This document shows positions 7,062-15,478 of a stretch of DNA of 64,000 nt, in pieces. The DNA is from Sphingomonas pruni NBRC 15498. GTDB taxonomy: Bacteria > Pseudomonadota > Alphaproteobacteria > Sphingomonadales > Sphingomonadaceae. Position numbers and translations under genes: made by a program. Numbering within the stretch: the first letter of the stretch is position 1; the number at the start of each line of letters is the position of its first letter. A model generated the notes under the pieces. That model had not been told where the DNA came from, did no database searches, and worked only from the letters and a program-made list of their open reading frames with translations. The stretch lies in assembly GCF_001598455.1 (NCBI RefSeq), contig NZ_BCYZ01000015.1, positions 1-64,000 of the forward strand. The letters run 5' to 3'.

Positions 7062-7811
7062 ATGTCACTACTTACCGGCAAGACGGCACTGATCACCGGC
7101 GGAAGCAGCGGTATCGGGTTCGTCACGGCAAAGCGCTTCGCCGCCGAAGGCGCCCAGGTCGCGATCACCGGCCGTCGTGGCGACCTGGTGGAAAAAGCCA
7201 CCGCTGAAATCGGATGGGGATCATTGGGCCTGGTCGGTGACGTCGCGGATCCAGCACATCACGACCGGGTCGCGGAAGAGATCGCCGTGCATTTCGGCGC
7301 GCTCGACATCTACATGGCCAATGCCGGGATCATCACCATTCGCCACTCCGCGGAGGTCGCGGAAGCGGAATATGACGCGCAGTTCGCGGTGAACGCGCGC
7401 GGCACGTTTTTCGGCGTGCAGAAGATGCTGCCGATCATGCGCCAGGGCGGGGCGATCATCCTGACCGGGTCGCTGGCCAGCGAGAAGGTGCTGGATGGCC
7501 ATGCCGTCTATGCCGGCTCGAAGGCGGCGATCGGCGCCTTCGCGCGAACCTGGGCGATCGAACTCAAGGCGCGAGGCATTCGCGTCAATGTGCTGAGCCC
7601 CGGGCCGACCGATACCGACATCGTCAACAAGCTCGGCGTATCGCCTGATCAGCTCGAGGCGTTCGAGGCTGGCATGGCCGCGGCAATCCCGCTCGGCCGG
7701 TTCGGTCAGCCCGAAGAAGTGGCGGAAGCCGCTTTGTTCCTCGCCTCGGATGCCAGCAGCTTCATCACCGGCGTCAACCTTCGCGTCGATGGCGGCATGG
7801 CGTTGCTGTGA
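7062..7811 (+). CDS. SDR family NAD(P)-dependent oxidoreductase
   Basis: This is a classical short-chain dehydrogenase/reductase of 249 residues. Motifs in order are the Rossmann TGGSSGIG at 12-19, D60 for the adenine ring, NAG at 87-89, N111, the catalytic serine region (GSLAS, 136-140), the Tyr150-x3-Lys154 pair and the PGPTDTDIV cofactor loop. The basic GRR after the second beta strand favours NADP. The length is standard for the family. The substrate is unknown: a sugar, steroid-like or aldehyde/ketone substrate is possible. It is followed after 45 bases by an NTF2-like gene and is probably co-transcribed with it. Confidence 0.92.
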   Translation: MSLLTGKTALITGGSSGIGFVTAKRFAAEGAQVAITGRRGDLVEKATAEIGWGSLGLVGDVADPAHHDRVAEEIAVHFGALDIYMANAGIITIRHSAEVAEAEYDAQFAVNARGTFFGVQKMLPIMRQGGAIILTGSLASEKVLDGHAVYAGSKAAIGAFARTWAIELKARGIRVNVLSPGPTDTDIVNKLGVSPDQLEAFEAGMAAAIPLGRFGQPEEVAEAALFLASDASSFITGVNLRVDGGMALL

Positions 7812-7856
7812 TGTGCCGGTCGCCTGTTCAATCGTTCGTTACGGAGTGACTTCCCT

Positions 7857-8282
7857 ATGACCACGCCCATCGTCGATCCCGCGATCGAAAGTTTCATCGC
7901 CGACGTCGTCAATATCGGCAGTGCCTACGACCTCGACGGGATGGAGCGTCTGTATACGGCCGACCAGACGTTTCTGATCCTGACCGGCGAGGGTGAGGTC
8001 ACGCGGTTTACGCGCGCCGAGGCGTTCGCCGAGTTCCGGGCACGCCGCGACGCCGGCGAGCCGCCGCTCTCCACCGAATACCGCATTCTGTTTGTCGAGC
8101 AGCAGGGGGAGGACGCGGTTGCATTGCTCTATCGGCGGATGAGCCCAGAGGCGCCGCCGGTGATGTACGAGCTCCGCCTGCGGAATCAGTCCAGCAACTG
8201 GATGGTCCGCGGCGAGACAGTGACTCCGTGGCCTGGTGCTGCGGCAGGTTCCTTCCTGCCGCCCCGCAAGATGGCGGCCTGA
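7857..8282 (+). CDS. NTF2-like / SnoaL-like domain protein
   Basis: This 141-residue protein is consistent with the NTF2-like cone fold. An N-terminal helix (IESFIADVVNIGSAYDLDGMERLYT) is followed by alternating strands such as TFLILTGEGEVTRFTR and DAVALLYRRM. Such proteins are ketosteroid-isomerase-like enzymes, polyketide cyclases or ligand-binding proteins. No catalytic Asp/His set can be assigned with certainty. It sits between the SDR and cytochrome b genes on the same strand. Its linkage to an SDR is common and suggests detoxification or small-molecule conversion, but that is inference. Confidence 0.7.
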   Translation: MTTPIVDPAIESFIADVVNIGSAYDLDGMERLYTADQTFLILTGEGEVTRFTRAEAFAEFRARRDAGEPPLSTEYRILFVEQQGEDAVALLYRRMSPEAPPVMYELRLRNQSSNWMVRGETVTPWPGAAAGSFLPPRKMAA

Positions 8283-8314
8283 TCGATGCGCCCCCGCGAT
8301 GATTGTTGGCGCCG

Positions 8315-9571
8315 ATGAGCTTTCCCTGGGCCAGGCAGTATCAGCCGAACCATCCGCTGATGCGCTGGATCGACGACAAGCTGCCGCTGCCGCGTTTCGT
8401 CTACAATGCGACCGGCGTCGGGTATCCGGTGCCGCGCAACCTCAACTATTTCTGGAATTTCGGGGTTTTGAACGGCGCGGCTCTGCTCATCCAGATCGTC
8501 ACCGGAGTCGTTCTCGCGATGCATTATGCGGCGAACACCGATGTCGCCTTCGATCACGTCATTCATGTCATGCGCGACGTCAATAGCGGGTGGATCATTC
8601 GCTACGCGCACATGAACGGCGCCTCGCTGTTCTTCATATCGGTCTATGTTCACATGTTCCGCGGCGTTTATTTCGGCTCGTACAAAGCGCCGCGCGAGTT
8701 GGTGTGGCTGATCGGACTGGTCATCCTGCTGCTGCTGATGGCCACCGCCTTCATGGGCTACGTTCTACCTTGGGGGCAGATGAGTTTCTGGGGCGCGCAG
8801 GTCATCACCGGGCTGTTCGGTGCGATCCCGGTGATCGGCAAGCCGATCCAGACCTGGTTGCTGGGCGGTTACACACCTGACAACCCGACCCTGAATCGCT
8901 TCTTCGCGCTCCACTATTTGCTGCCGTTCGTGATAGCCGGCGTGGCGATCCTGCACGTCTGGACGATCCATATTCCGGGATCGAACAATCCCACCGGCGT
9001 CGACGTCAAGGGGCCGCAGGATACGGTACCCTTCCATCCCTATTACACCGCGAAGGACGGGTTCAGCCTGGCCGTCGCGATGACGTTGTTCGCGGCGTTG
9101 ATCTTCTTCTGGCCCGACGCGCTCGGGCATCCCGACAATTATACGCCCGCCAACCCGCTCCAGACGCCGGCGCATATCGTGCCCGAATGGTATTTCTGGC
9201 CCTTCTACGCCATCCTGCGGTCGTTCACCGTCGACTTTATCCTGCCGGCCAAATTGTGGGGCGTGCTGGCGATGTTCGCCTCGATCGTCCTGCTCTTCTT
9301 CCTGCCATGGCTCGATCCTTCTCCGGTGCGATCGGGGCACTATCGTCCGCTCTTCCGCAAGTTCTTCTGGTTCGGTCTGGTACCGTGCGTGCTGGTGCTC
9401 GGCTATTGCGGCGGCGCGCCGGCCGAGCCGCTCTACCTGATCCTCTCGCAGGTCGCGGCCGCCTACTATTTCGCGCATTTCCTGATCATCCTGCCGTTGA
9501 TCGCGCGGTTCGAGAAACCCCGGCCCGTGCCGACCTCGATCACTGCGGCCGTGTTGTCCGTCGATGGCTAG
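8315..9571 (+). CDS. petB: Cytochrome b (bc1-complex type), stand-alone
   Basis: This is a 418-residue cytochrome b subunit, the membrane core of ubiquinol:cytochrome c reductase, which carries low- and high-potential hemes. The heme ligands are His99 and His113 on one helix and His200 and His214 on another (both H-x13-H). The Qo-site PEWY is at 290-293, and [13 protein letters not shown] lies at 148-160. About eight hydrophobic helices are present and the length is complete. The Rieske iron-sulfur protein (petA) and cytochrome c1 (petC), normally adjacent, are absent: the neighbours are an NTF2-like gene and an Rrf2 regulator. It is therefore an extra or orphan copy. The ATG at 8315 is preferred to a TTG at 8303; no clear Shine-Dalgarno is present. 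Confidence 0.92.
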   Translation: MSFPWARQYQPNHPLMRWIDDKLPLPRFVYNATGVGYPVPRNLNYFWNFGVLNGAALLIQIVTGVVLAMHYAANTDVAFDHVIHVMRDVNSGWIIRYAHMNGASLFFISVYVHMFRGVYFGSYKAPRELVWLIGLVILLLLMATAFMGYVLPWGQMSFWGAQVITGLFGAIPVIGKPIQTWLLGGYTPDNPTLNRFFALHYLLPFVIAGVAILHVWTIHIPGSNNPTGVDVKGPQDTVPFHPYYTAKDGFSLAVAMTLFAALIFFWPDALGHPDNYTPANPLQTPAHIVPEWYFWPFYAILRSFTVDFILPAKLWGVLAMFASIVLLFFLPWLDPSPVRSGHYRPLFRKFFWFGLVPCVLVLGYCGGAPAEPLYLILSQVAAAYYFAHFLIILPLIARFEKPRPVPTSITAAVLSVDG

Positions 9572-9610
9572 TGGCGCTTCACAGCCCGGCCTGCTGGCGT
9601 TTCGAATTGC

Positions 9611-9649
9611 GCGCCATAACGCGGACTGATATTGTCCGTGTTATGGCGC
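9611..9649. promoter_or_regulatory. 39-bp palindrome over the rrf2 start codon (likely operator)
   Basis: The arms 9611-9626 and 9634-9649 are inverted repeats of 16 bases with a single mismatch (GCGCCATAACgCGGAC against its complement), separated by the 7-base spacer TGATATT. The right arm contains the ATG at 9643. GATATT at 9628-9633, preceded by TTGCGC at 9607-9612, resembles a -10/-35 pair that would start transcription within a few bases of the ATG, giving a leaderless or near-leaderless mRNA. Rrf2 proteins commonly autoregulate through long dyads, so this is most simply the operator for the Rrf2 gene product. Confidence 0.75.
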
Positions 9650-10191
9650 ATATAACGGTCAGTGTTGAATACGGCCTTCACTGCCTTTTGTGGCTGGCCG
9701 AATCCGACGGCAAACCGCTCAGCAGTCGTGACCTTGCCGACCTTCAAGGGATCTCCCACAGCTTCCTGGCGAAGATCTTCCCTAAGCTCGAAAAGGCGGG
9801 GATCGTCCACGCGACCGGCGGCGTGCGCGGCGGATATCTTCTTGCCCGTGCGCCCGAGGACATCAGCGTCCTGCAGATCGTCGACGCGATCGAAGGCCGC
9901 AAGCCGCTGTTCGATTGCCAGGAGATTCGAGGCCGCTGCGCTATTTTCGGAGATCCGCCGCCAGATTGGGCGACCGGGGGAGTTTGCTCGATACATCTCG
10001 TCATGCTGCGCGCCGAAAAGGCGATGCGCGATGCGCTGGCGAGTCAATCGCTGGCCGATATCGGGCAAATGGTCGCCAACAAGGCGCCGCCCCATTTTTC
10101 ATCCGACGTCGAGGGCTGGATCACCGCCCGACTGGGCGGGCGCCTTGGAAAGTCGTCAACGTCGTCGCCCGGCGAGGAGGTTTGTTCGTGA
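9643..10191 (+). CDS. Rrf2 family transcriptional regulator with three-cysteine Fe-S motif
   Basis: This 182-residue Rrf2-family repressor (IscR/NsrR/RirA relatives) has an N-terminal winged helix-turn-helix (VEYGLHCLLWLAE, then SSRDLADLQGISHSFLAKIFPKL) and a wing GGVRGGY at 59-65. Three cysteines at 92, 99 and 115 match the cluster-ligand positions of Fe-S-binding Rrf2 proteins, suggesting it senses nitric oxide, oxygen, iron or redox state. The start at 9643 matches the family N-terminus (MAHITVSVEYGLHCLL), although no ribosome binding site precedes it. The gene overlaps the next (FixJ-like) gene by four bases and lies 71 bases after cytochrome b. Confidence 0.92.
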   Translation: MAHITVSVEYGLHCLLWLAESDGKPLSSRDLADLQGISHSFLAKIFPKLEKAGIVHATGGVRGGYLLARAPEDISVLQIVDAIEGRKPLFDCQEIRGRCAIFGDPPPDWATGGVCSIHLVMLRAEKAMRDALASQSLADIGQMVANKAPPHFSSDVEGWITARLGGRLGKSSTSSPGEEVCS

Positions 10192-10835
10192 ACAATGCGA
10201 ACATCGAAGAGGAACGACCGCTTGTCGTGATCGTCGACGACGATGAAGCTGTCCGCACCTCGCTCGAGGAATTGATGCTGTCCGTCGGTATCGAGGCCGC
10301 CGGCTTCGGCTCAACGCGCGAGCTGCTCGAGGCCGATTTGCCCGAGCGTCCTGGCTGCCTCGTCCTCGACGTCCGTATGCCCGGGTCGAGCGGGCTGGAT
10401 CTGCAGCAACATTTCGCCGCGACCGGCAACCCCAAACCGATCATCTTCCTGACCGGACATGGCGATATTCCGATGACCGTGCAGGCCATGAAAGCCGGCG
10501 CGGTCGACTTCCTGACCAAGCCGTTCCGCGATCAGTCGCTACTCGATGCCGTTGCCACGGGGATCGAACGCGATGTGGCGCAGCGAGCCGATGCGCGGCT
10601 GGTGAAGGAATATGCCGACCGTCACGCCACGCTCACGCCGCGCGAGCGGCAGGTCTTCCATCTCGTTGCGCAGGGCCGGCTCAACAAGCAGGTCGCGTTC
10701 GACCTCGGCATCACGGAGGTGACGGTCAAATTGCACCGCAGCAGCGTCATGAAGAAGATGGAAGTTTCGACGATCGGGGAACTCATTCGCGTCTGGAATA
10801 CGCTGCCGGCGGCTCTCCGCGAACAAGCGACCTAG
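10188..10835 (+). CDS. FixJ/NarL-type response regulator
   Basis: This is a 215-residue two-domain response regulator. The receiver domain (residues 12-125) has the acidic pocket VDDDE, the phosphoacceptor aspartate in VLDVRMPG, the LTGHGD switch and the KPF lysine. The C-terminal LuxR-type HTH reads LTPRERQVFHLVAQG, then NKQVAFDLGITEVTVKLHRS. The receiver is of the FixJ/TodT type, linked to PAS kinases. The GTG start at 10188 overlaps the Rrf2 stop (GTGA) and has GAGGAGG eight bases upstream. Its partner is presumably the PAS histidine kinase encoded at 11298. Confidence 0.93.
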   Translation: MNNANIEEERPLVVIVDDDEAVRTSLEELMLSVGIEAAGFGSTRELLEADLPERPGCLVLDVRMPGSSGLDLQQHFAATGNPKPIIFLTGHGDIPMTVQAMKAGAVDFLTKPFRDQSLLDAVATGIERDVAQRADARLVKEYADRHATLTPRERQVFHLVAQGRLNKQVAFDLGITEVTVKLHRSSVMKKMEVSTIGELIRVWNTLPAALREQAT

Positions 10836-10896
10836 ACCATGGTATGGTTACAATCCGGTCTTCACTCGGCGACATGCGGGGGCGGCCAATCCGGCC

Positions 10897-11301
10897 GTGT
10901 CAGTAAGGCCCGTTCGCTTGTTCCAGCCGCCGGTGATCGCAATCGTGGACGACGACCGCGCGGTACGCGAGGCGCTCTTCGATCTGCTGCAGGTGGAAGG
11001 GCTGGTTGCGCGGATGTTCGCGAACGGAGCCGCCTTCCTGGCGGATGCGCATTGTCTCGAGTTCGGTTGCGTCGTCACCGACGTCAGGATGCCTGAAATG
11101 GACGGCCTTGAACTCCAGCGGCGACTGCGCGGCTTGGGTTCGGCCATCCCCGTGATCTTCATCACGTCCTCGGTTCATGAAGGTACCCGTGAGCGAGCGC
11201 TGTCGGACGGCGCGATTGCCTGGTTTACCAAACCGATCGCCGACGCTGAATTACTGGTTGAATTGCGGGCCGCGCTGGAGTGTCGGAAGGCCGGGAGATG
11301 A
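10897..11301 (+). CDS. Single-domain response regulator (receiver only)
   Basis: This 134-residue stand-alone receiver domain has VDDDRAVREALFDLL, the phosphoacceptor Asp in VVTDVRMPEMDG, a Ser/Thr switch in FITSS and the lysine in FTKPI. There is no output domain, so it probably acts as a phosphate sink or relay, or as a protein-protein switch for the adjacent kinase. The GTG at 10897 is the best start visible, but its ribosome binding site is weak. The stop codon overlaps the ATG of the kinase gene by four bases, so expression is coupled to the kinase. Confidence 0.88.
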   Translation: MSVRPVRLFQPPVIAIVDDDRAVREALFDLLQVEGLVARMFANGAAFLADAHCLEFGCVVTDVRMPEMDGLELQRRLRGLGSAIPVIFITSSVHEGTRERALSDGAIAWFTKPIADAELLVELRAALECRKAGR

Positions 11302-12992
11302 GCGCCGTTCAGGTTCCGCTGACAGAGGCCGATCAAGCGAACGACAAGGGGCTGGAACGATTGGTGCCGCCCCGGAACTGCGCGACACTGGCCGCCGAAA
11401 TGACTGCCTGGTGGGCGCTCGACATATCGGCCGCGCGTTCCACCATTGCCGCGATCGTTCGCGGCGATGGCCCGGCGCATTGGGTCGAGGCGCTGCTGGC
11501 GGGCGTCACCATCGCCGATGTCGACGAGAACAATGTCCATTTCCTCGGTCGCGCCGGCGGGCGGGCGCGAATGATCGGGCAACCGTTCACCGCTTATTGT
11601 CCGCCGGAGAGCTGGCAAACCGGCGCTGAATTCATCCTGGTGGCTGTCGCGAACCATCCTCCGGGGGCACCCCGCTCTCGCCCCTTCACGTCGATTACTT
11701 TCCGCGACGGCTGGGCCGAGGTCTCCACGAACAAGGCGCACCCCGACATCGTCTACATCGCGGTTGGCGGCACCGTGGCCGATGACCGTTCCTTCTGGTC
11801 CGTTCGCGCCAGTGAGGATCGGTATCGCACCCTGATCCATCATCTTCCCGGCGCGCTGCTACAGGTCGATTCCCGGCCAATGATCGCGATATTCGACAAG
11901 CTCCGGCAAGACGGCGTTACGGATATCGCTGCCTATCTCGACGCCCGTCCGGATCTTGTCGAGCATTCGCGAGCCAGCGTTCAGGTCACCGATGCCAATG
12001 GCGCCGCGTTGAAATTGTTCGGCGTCAATCGCGTTGAAGATCTGATCGGCCCGGTCAATTTCCTGTTCGCCGCCTCGGTCGACACGGCAAGACGAGTGAT
12101 CGCCGCGCATTTCGCCGGGCAGCGGACTCACGCCGAGATCACCAAGATATACACGCTCGATGGGCGCACTCGCGATGTCGAGATGGCGGTAACCTATCCC
12201 ACGCCGCCGGAACGGGTGGACGTAACCCTTATCAGCCTTATCGACATCACCGATCGGCTCCGGACCGAGGCGCAATTGCGCCAGTTGCAGGCGGACTATA
12301 GCCGCGCGACGCGGATCTCGATGCTCGGCGAACTTGCCACGTCGATAGCTCATGAAGTCAATCAACCGCTCTCCGCGATCGTGACCAATGCCGAGACCAG
12401 CCTGCGCTGGTTGTCGCGCGCCGAGCCCAATCTCCCCAAGGTACACCAACTCACGACACGGATCGTCGATAGCGCGCGGCACGCCAGCGACATCGTCCAG
12501 CGTATCCGCAGCATGGCGGCGCGTCGCCCGCCGGAGCGGGTCGAGCTAGACCTCAATGAAGTCGTCGAGGAAGCGCTGCAATTCGTTCGCCACGAACTTG
12601 AATCGCGGTCGATCAAGCTTTCGGTCAAGTCCGGCCGCCGGCTGCCATTGGTGTTGGCGGACCGCGTTCAATTGCAGCAGGTGATCGTCAATCTGCTTCT
12701 GAACGGCGTTCAGGCCCAGAGCGGGCAAGAGGGCCTGATCGACATCGGCACGCTGGCGGCACTCGACGGAACCGTCCAACTCACCATTCATGACGGCGGA
12801 CCTGGCATCGCGAACGAGAATCTCGGCCGCGTTTTCGGCAGCTTCTTCAGCACCAAGGAAGAAGGGATCGGCATCGGTTTGGCGATCTGCCAGTCGATCA
12901 TCACCGCGCATGGCGGCACCATCGTTGCCGGGAACCATCCGAAAGGAGGCGCGATCTTCCGCTTCGCGCTGCCGGCCGCCGGGAAGAAGTGA
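11298..12992 (+). CDS. PAS-domain sensor histidine kinase (FixL-like architecture)
   Basis: This is a 564-residue soluble histidine kinase. Two N-terminal PAS-like regions (about 40-165 and 180-325; the second has EDRYRTLIHHLPGALLQVD and RTLEDLIG-like segments) are followed by the HisKA dimerization helix with the phospho-accepting His in SIAHEVNQPL near residue 360. A HATPase domain follows, with an N-box (VIVNLLLNGVQA) and G-boxes (DGGPGI, GIGIGLAI). There are no transmembrane helices, so it senses an intracellular cue. It is the last gene of the Rrf2-FixJ-receiver-kinase operon and ends at a strong hairpin. The ATG at 11298 follows GGGAGA. Confidence 0.92.
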   Translation: MSAVQVPLTEADQANDKGLERLVPPRNCATLAAEMTAWWALDISAARSTIAAIVRGDGPAHWVEALLAGVTIADVDENNVHFLGRAGGRARMIGQPFTAYCPPESWQTGAEFILVAVANHPPGAPRSRPFTSITFRDGWAEVSTNKAHPDIVYIAVGGTVADDRSFWSVRASEDRYRTLIHHLPGALLQVDSRPMIAIFDKLRQDGVTDIAAYLDARPDLVEHSRASVQVTDANGAALKLFGVNRVEDLIGPVNFLFAASVDTARRVIAAHFAGQRTHAEITKIYTLDGRTRDVEMAVTYPTPPERVDVTLISLIDITDRLRTEAQLRQLQADYSRATRISMLGELATSIAHEVNQPLSAIVTNAETSLRWLSRAEPNLPKVHQLTTRIVDSARHASDIVQRIRSMAARRPPERVELDLNEVVEEALQFVRHELESRSIKLSVKSGRRLPLVLADRVQLQQVIVNLLLNGVQAQSGQEGLIDIGTLAALDGTVQLTIHDGGPGIANENLGRVFGSFFSTKEEGIGIGLAICQSIITAHGGTIVAGNHPKGGAIFRFALPAAGKK

Positions 12993-12993
12993 T

Positions 12994-13020
12994 GCCCGGC
13001 ACCTGGCGTGGGTGCCGGGC
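12994..13020. terminator. Hairpin between convergent genes, probable bidirectional terminator
   Basis: Perfect 10-base arms (GCCCGGCACC and its complement) with a 7-base loop begin two bases after the kinase stop and end ten bases before the hydrolase stop on the other strand. There is no long T-tract on either side, so termination may be inefficient or Rho-assisted. Confidence 0.7.
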
Positions 13021-13029
13021 GACACGGTT

Positions 13030-13851
13030 TCAGCTCTTTAGAAAAGCAAGCAGGTCGGCATTGAACCGGTCGGGGTGGGTGGCGGTCAGGCCGTGCGGGA
13101 GCCCAGGATAATAGATCGTTTGTGCGCCCTGAATCAGCTTGACCGCCTTGTGCGCGGAATCGTGGATCGGCACGATCTGATCGTCTTCGCCATGGACGAT
13201 GAGCGTCGGCACGTCGAACTTCTTGAGGTCCTCGGTGAAGTCGGTTTCCGAAAAGGCCTTGATACAATCATGGGCATTCTTGAGACCGGCCTGCATGCAG
13301 AGCAGCCAGAATTCATCGAGCAGGCTTTGTGACACCTGCGCGCCCGGCCGGTTCGCGCTGTAAAACGGGATCGCGAAGTCCTTGTAGAATTGCGAGCGGT
13401 TGGCGAGGATGTCGCGGCGCAGCCCGTCGAATATGTCGATCGGCAGTCCTTCGGGATTCGCATCGCTCTTGACCATCACGGGCGGGACTGCGCCGAGGAG
13501 CACGGCCTTCGCGACCCGGTGGGTACCGTGGCGCCCGATGTAGCGCGCGACCTCGCCGCCGCCCGTCGAATGCCCGACCATCGTAATGTCGCGCAGGTCG
13601 AGCCTCTCGATTAGCTCGGCGAGATCGTCGGCATAGCCGTCCATGTCGTTGCGCGTCGCCGTCTGCGCCGACTTGCCATGCCCGCGACGGTCGTGCGCGA
13701 CGACGCGGAAACCTTTCTCCACGAGAAAGTGCATCTGGATACCCCAGGCGTCGGAATTCAGCGGCCAACCGTGCGAAAAGGTCACGACCGGGCCGGTGCC
13801 CCAGTCCTTGTAGTAAATCTCATGGCCGTCCTTGGTGGTGATTATGGGCAC
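13030..13851 (-). CDS. Alpha/beta hydrolase, non-heme chloroperoxidase-like
   Basis: This is a 273-residue cytoplasmic alpha/beta hydrolase of the cofactor-free haloperoxidase/esterase group. The nucleophile Ser95 sits in GHSTGGG, the oxyanion region is [10 protein letters not shown] at 25-34, the acid residue lies in [10 protein letters not shown], and the catalytic His is in LPHGL near the C-terminus. The length and spacing are typical of the group (Pfam Abhydrolase_1), whose natural role is usually ester or lactone hydrolysis, with peroxidase activity as a side reaction. The GTG at 13851 is chosen because AAAGGAGG lies just upstream and the family begins at PIITTKDG. It stands alone, convergent with the kinase operon. 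Confidence 0.9.
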   Translation of the reverse strand: MPIITTKDGHEIYYKDWGTGPVVTFSHGWPLNSDAWGIQMHFLVEKGFRVVAHDRRGHGKSAQTATRNDMDGYADDLAELIERLDLRDITMVGHSTGGGEVARYIGRHGTHRVAKAVLLGAVPPVMVKSDANPEGLPIDIFDGLRRDILANRSQFYKDFAIPFYSANRPGAQVSQSLLDEFWLLCMQAGLKNAHDCIKAFSETDFTEDLKKFDVPTLIVHGEDDQIVPIHDSAHKAVKLIQGAQTIYYPGLPHGLTATHPDRFNADLLAFLKS

Positions 13852-14178
13852 GCGGGCCTCCTTTGATGAATGCCCGGCGACCCGTCGTAGATCACCCTCG
13901 GGCAGTGTGTCGTTAGGACGGCGCGCCGGAGCCAAGGATCATACCATCCGATATCCCTGCCTGTTCCGGGGAAGAGGCTGCGGGGTTCCCCAGGGCGGGA
14001 AACCAGCGCAAGCAGACGGCTGACCTCGCTCAGGCTATCGCCGAGCGCGCCGGACCTGCCCGAAAGGAGAGGGTCTCCAGACCAAAAGCGTGCCCCACGC
14101 ATCCGTCCGCACGATGGCCGGATGGCCACGTTTCGGCGATTCTCGTTTCGTTGCTGACCATAACGAGAAGGGAAGACC
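13852..14178. other. 327-bp intergenic region between divergent genes
   Basis: This region separates the minus-strand hydrolase gene from the plus-strand NmrA-like gene and carries both promoters. A short palindrome (GGTCTCCAGACC, 14072-14083) and a purine-rich ribosome binding site (GAAGGGAAG) before the ATG at 14179 are seen. No coding frame with family features was found. Confidence 0.5.
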
Positions 14179-14940
14179 ATGAAGATCGTCGTCATTGGCG
14201 GAACCGGGCTGATCGGCTCGAAAGTCGTCGATTTGCTCAAGCAGCAGAATCATGACGCCATCGCCGCGGCCCCGAGCACCGGCGTCGACACGATCACCGG
14301 CGAAGGTCTCGCCGACGTCATGGTCGGCACCGATATCGTGGTGGACGTTTCCAACTCGCCTTCGTTCGAGGAGAAAGCCGCGACCGATTTCTTCTGGACC
14401 GCGGGCAAAAACATTACCGCCGCCGAAGTGGCGGCAGGCGTCCGGCACCATATCGCCCTGTCGGTGGTCGGCACCGACCGCTTGCAGGATAGCGGCTATT
14501 TCCGTGCCAAGCTGCTGCAGGAACGGCATATCAAGAGCGCGCCGATTCCCTATACCCTGGTACACGCAACCCAGTTCTTCGAGTTCCTCCGCGCCATTGC
14601 GCAATTCTCTGTAATCGACGGGGCGGTGCGGTTGCCGCCGGTTCAGTTCCAGCCGATGGCGGCGCAGGACGTCGCGCGTGCGATCGTCGACGTGGCGCTC
14701 GCCGCGCCGCTGCAGGGGACGATCGAGGTGGCCGGTCCCGAGATCTTCACGCTCGACGAGCCGGTCCGGCGCGTTCTCGCGCTCGATGGCGATCCGCGAG
14801 CGGTGATCGCCGATCCGGCGGCGCCCTATTTCGGAATCGCGGTAAGCGATCGGTCGCTGGCGCCCGATGCCGGCGCCCGACTGGGGACAACCAGCCTCGA
14901 CTGGTGGCTCGCGAACGCCTCAACCCCGCCGGCGCGATAG
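14179..14940 (+). CDS. NmrA-like NAD(P)-binding protein (atypical SDR)
   Basis: This 253-residue Rossmann-fold protein of the atypical SDR/NmrA type has the N-terminal dinucleotide motif GGTGLIG at 7-13. It lacks the classical Tyr-x3-Lys in an SDR context; the family keeps SGYFRAKLLQE here. It probably is an NAD(P)H-dependent reductase or a redox-sensing NADP-binding protein. A close paralogue is encoded at 16824, sharing VVVDVSNSPS, GVRHH(V/I)ALS and the TQFFEF block, so an internal duplication is visible in this gene set. Followed after 57 bases by a membrane protein gene; the downstream genes to 18419 are all on this strand and closely spaced. Confidence 0.86.
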   Translation: MKIVVIGGTGLIGSKVVDLLKQQNHDAIAAAPSTGVDTITGEGLADVMVGTDIVVDVSNSPSFEEKAATDFFWTAGKNITAAEVAAGVRHHIALSVVGTDRLQDSGYFRAKLLQERHIKSAPIPYTLVHATQFFEFLRAIAQFSVIDGAVRLPPVQFQPMAAQDVARAIVDVALAAPLQGTIEVAGPEIFTLDEPVRRVLALDGDPRAVIADPAAPYFGIAVSDRSLAPDAGARLGTTSLDWWLANASTPPAR

Positions 14941-14997
14941 CCGCTTTCCCGTCGCCGGGCAGGGCTGTCCGGCTGCTACTCCACGAGGAGACCAATA

Positions 14998-15414
14998 ATG
15001 TTTCGGCAATTGTGTTTGGGTGGAGCCATCACGCTCGGCATCGGGGCGCTGGCAAACGGGACCTTCATGCTCGTTTCGCCGCTAGACTGGTATTTCGCCG
15101 TGCCCGGCGTCACCACGACCGGCCCGTTCAACCAGCATTTCCTGCGCGATATCGGGCTGGTCTTCCTGTTTGTTGGCGCTGCCTTCCTGATCGGCACGGC
15201 GCGTCCCGGCTGGCGAGTCCCGTTATGGTCGGCGGCGTCGCTCTGGCTGTGTGGCCACGCGCTGTTCCACTTCTGGGAAGTCGCGGTCGGCATTTGCGGT
15301 CCCTCGGCGCTGGTCCGCGATTTCGCCGCGGTGACGCTCCCCGCCCTCATCAGCGCGCTGCTCGCTCTCTGGGCGATTTTCCCGACGGTGAAATCGGCGG
15401 CGGCAACAGCTTGA
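14998..15414 (+). CDS. Four-helix membrane protein of unknown function
   Basis: This 138-residue protein has four predicted transmembrane segments: LCLGGAITLGIGALANGTFM at the N-terminus, IGLVFLFVGAAFLIGTA, WSAASLWLCGHALFHFWEV and a C-terminal LPALISALLALWAIF. Polar aromatic loops include DWYFAVPGV, and two His residues lie inside the third helix. Such small integral membrane proteins are widespread but have no assigned function. An upstream GAGGAG ribosome binding site supports the start. Placed between NmrA-like and kinase genes, it could be part of a membrane-stress response, but nothing in the sequence proves that. Confidence 0.8.
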   Translation: MFRQLCLGGAITLGIGALANGTFMLVSPLDWYFAVPGVTTTGPFNQHFLRDIGLVFLFVGAAFLIGTARPGWRVPLWSAASLWLCGHALFHFWEVAVGICGPSALVRDFAAVTLPALISALLALWAIFPTVKSAAATA

Positions 15415-15478
15415 CCGTCGAGGCTGCGGGGCCGCGGCCCCTAGGGCACCGCAGCCGCATTTTCTGGAAGGACCGACC

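Noticed and set aside
15421..15455. GC-rich inverted repeats before the small histidine kinase gene as a terminator or riboswitch
   Set aside because: The stems (GGGGCC/GGCCCC and GCTGCGG/CCGCAGC) are short, overlap each other and lack a T-tract or a known aptamer pattern.
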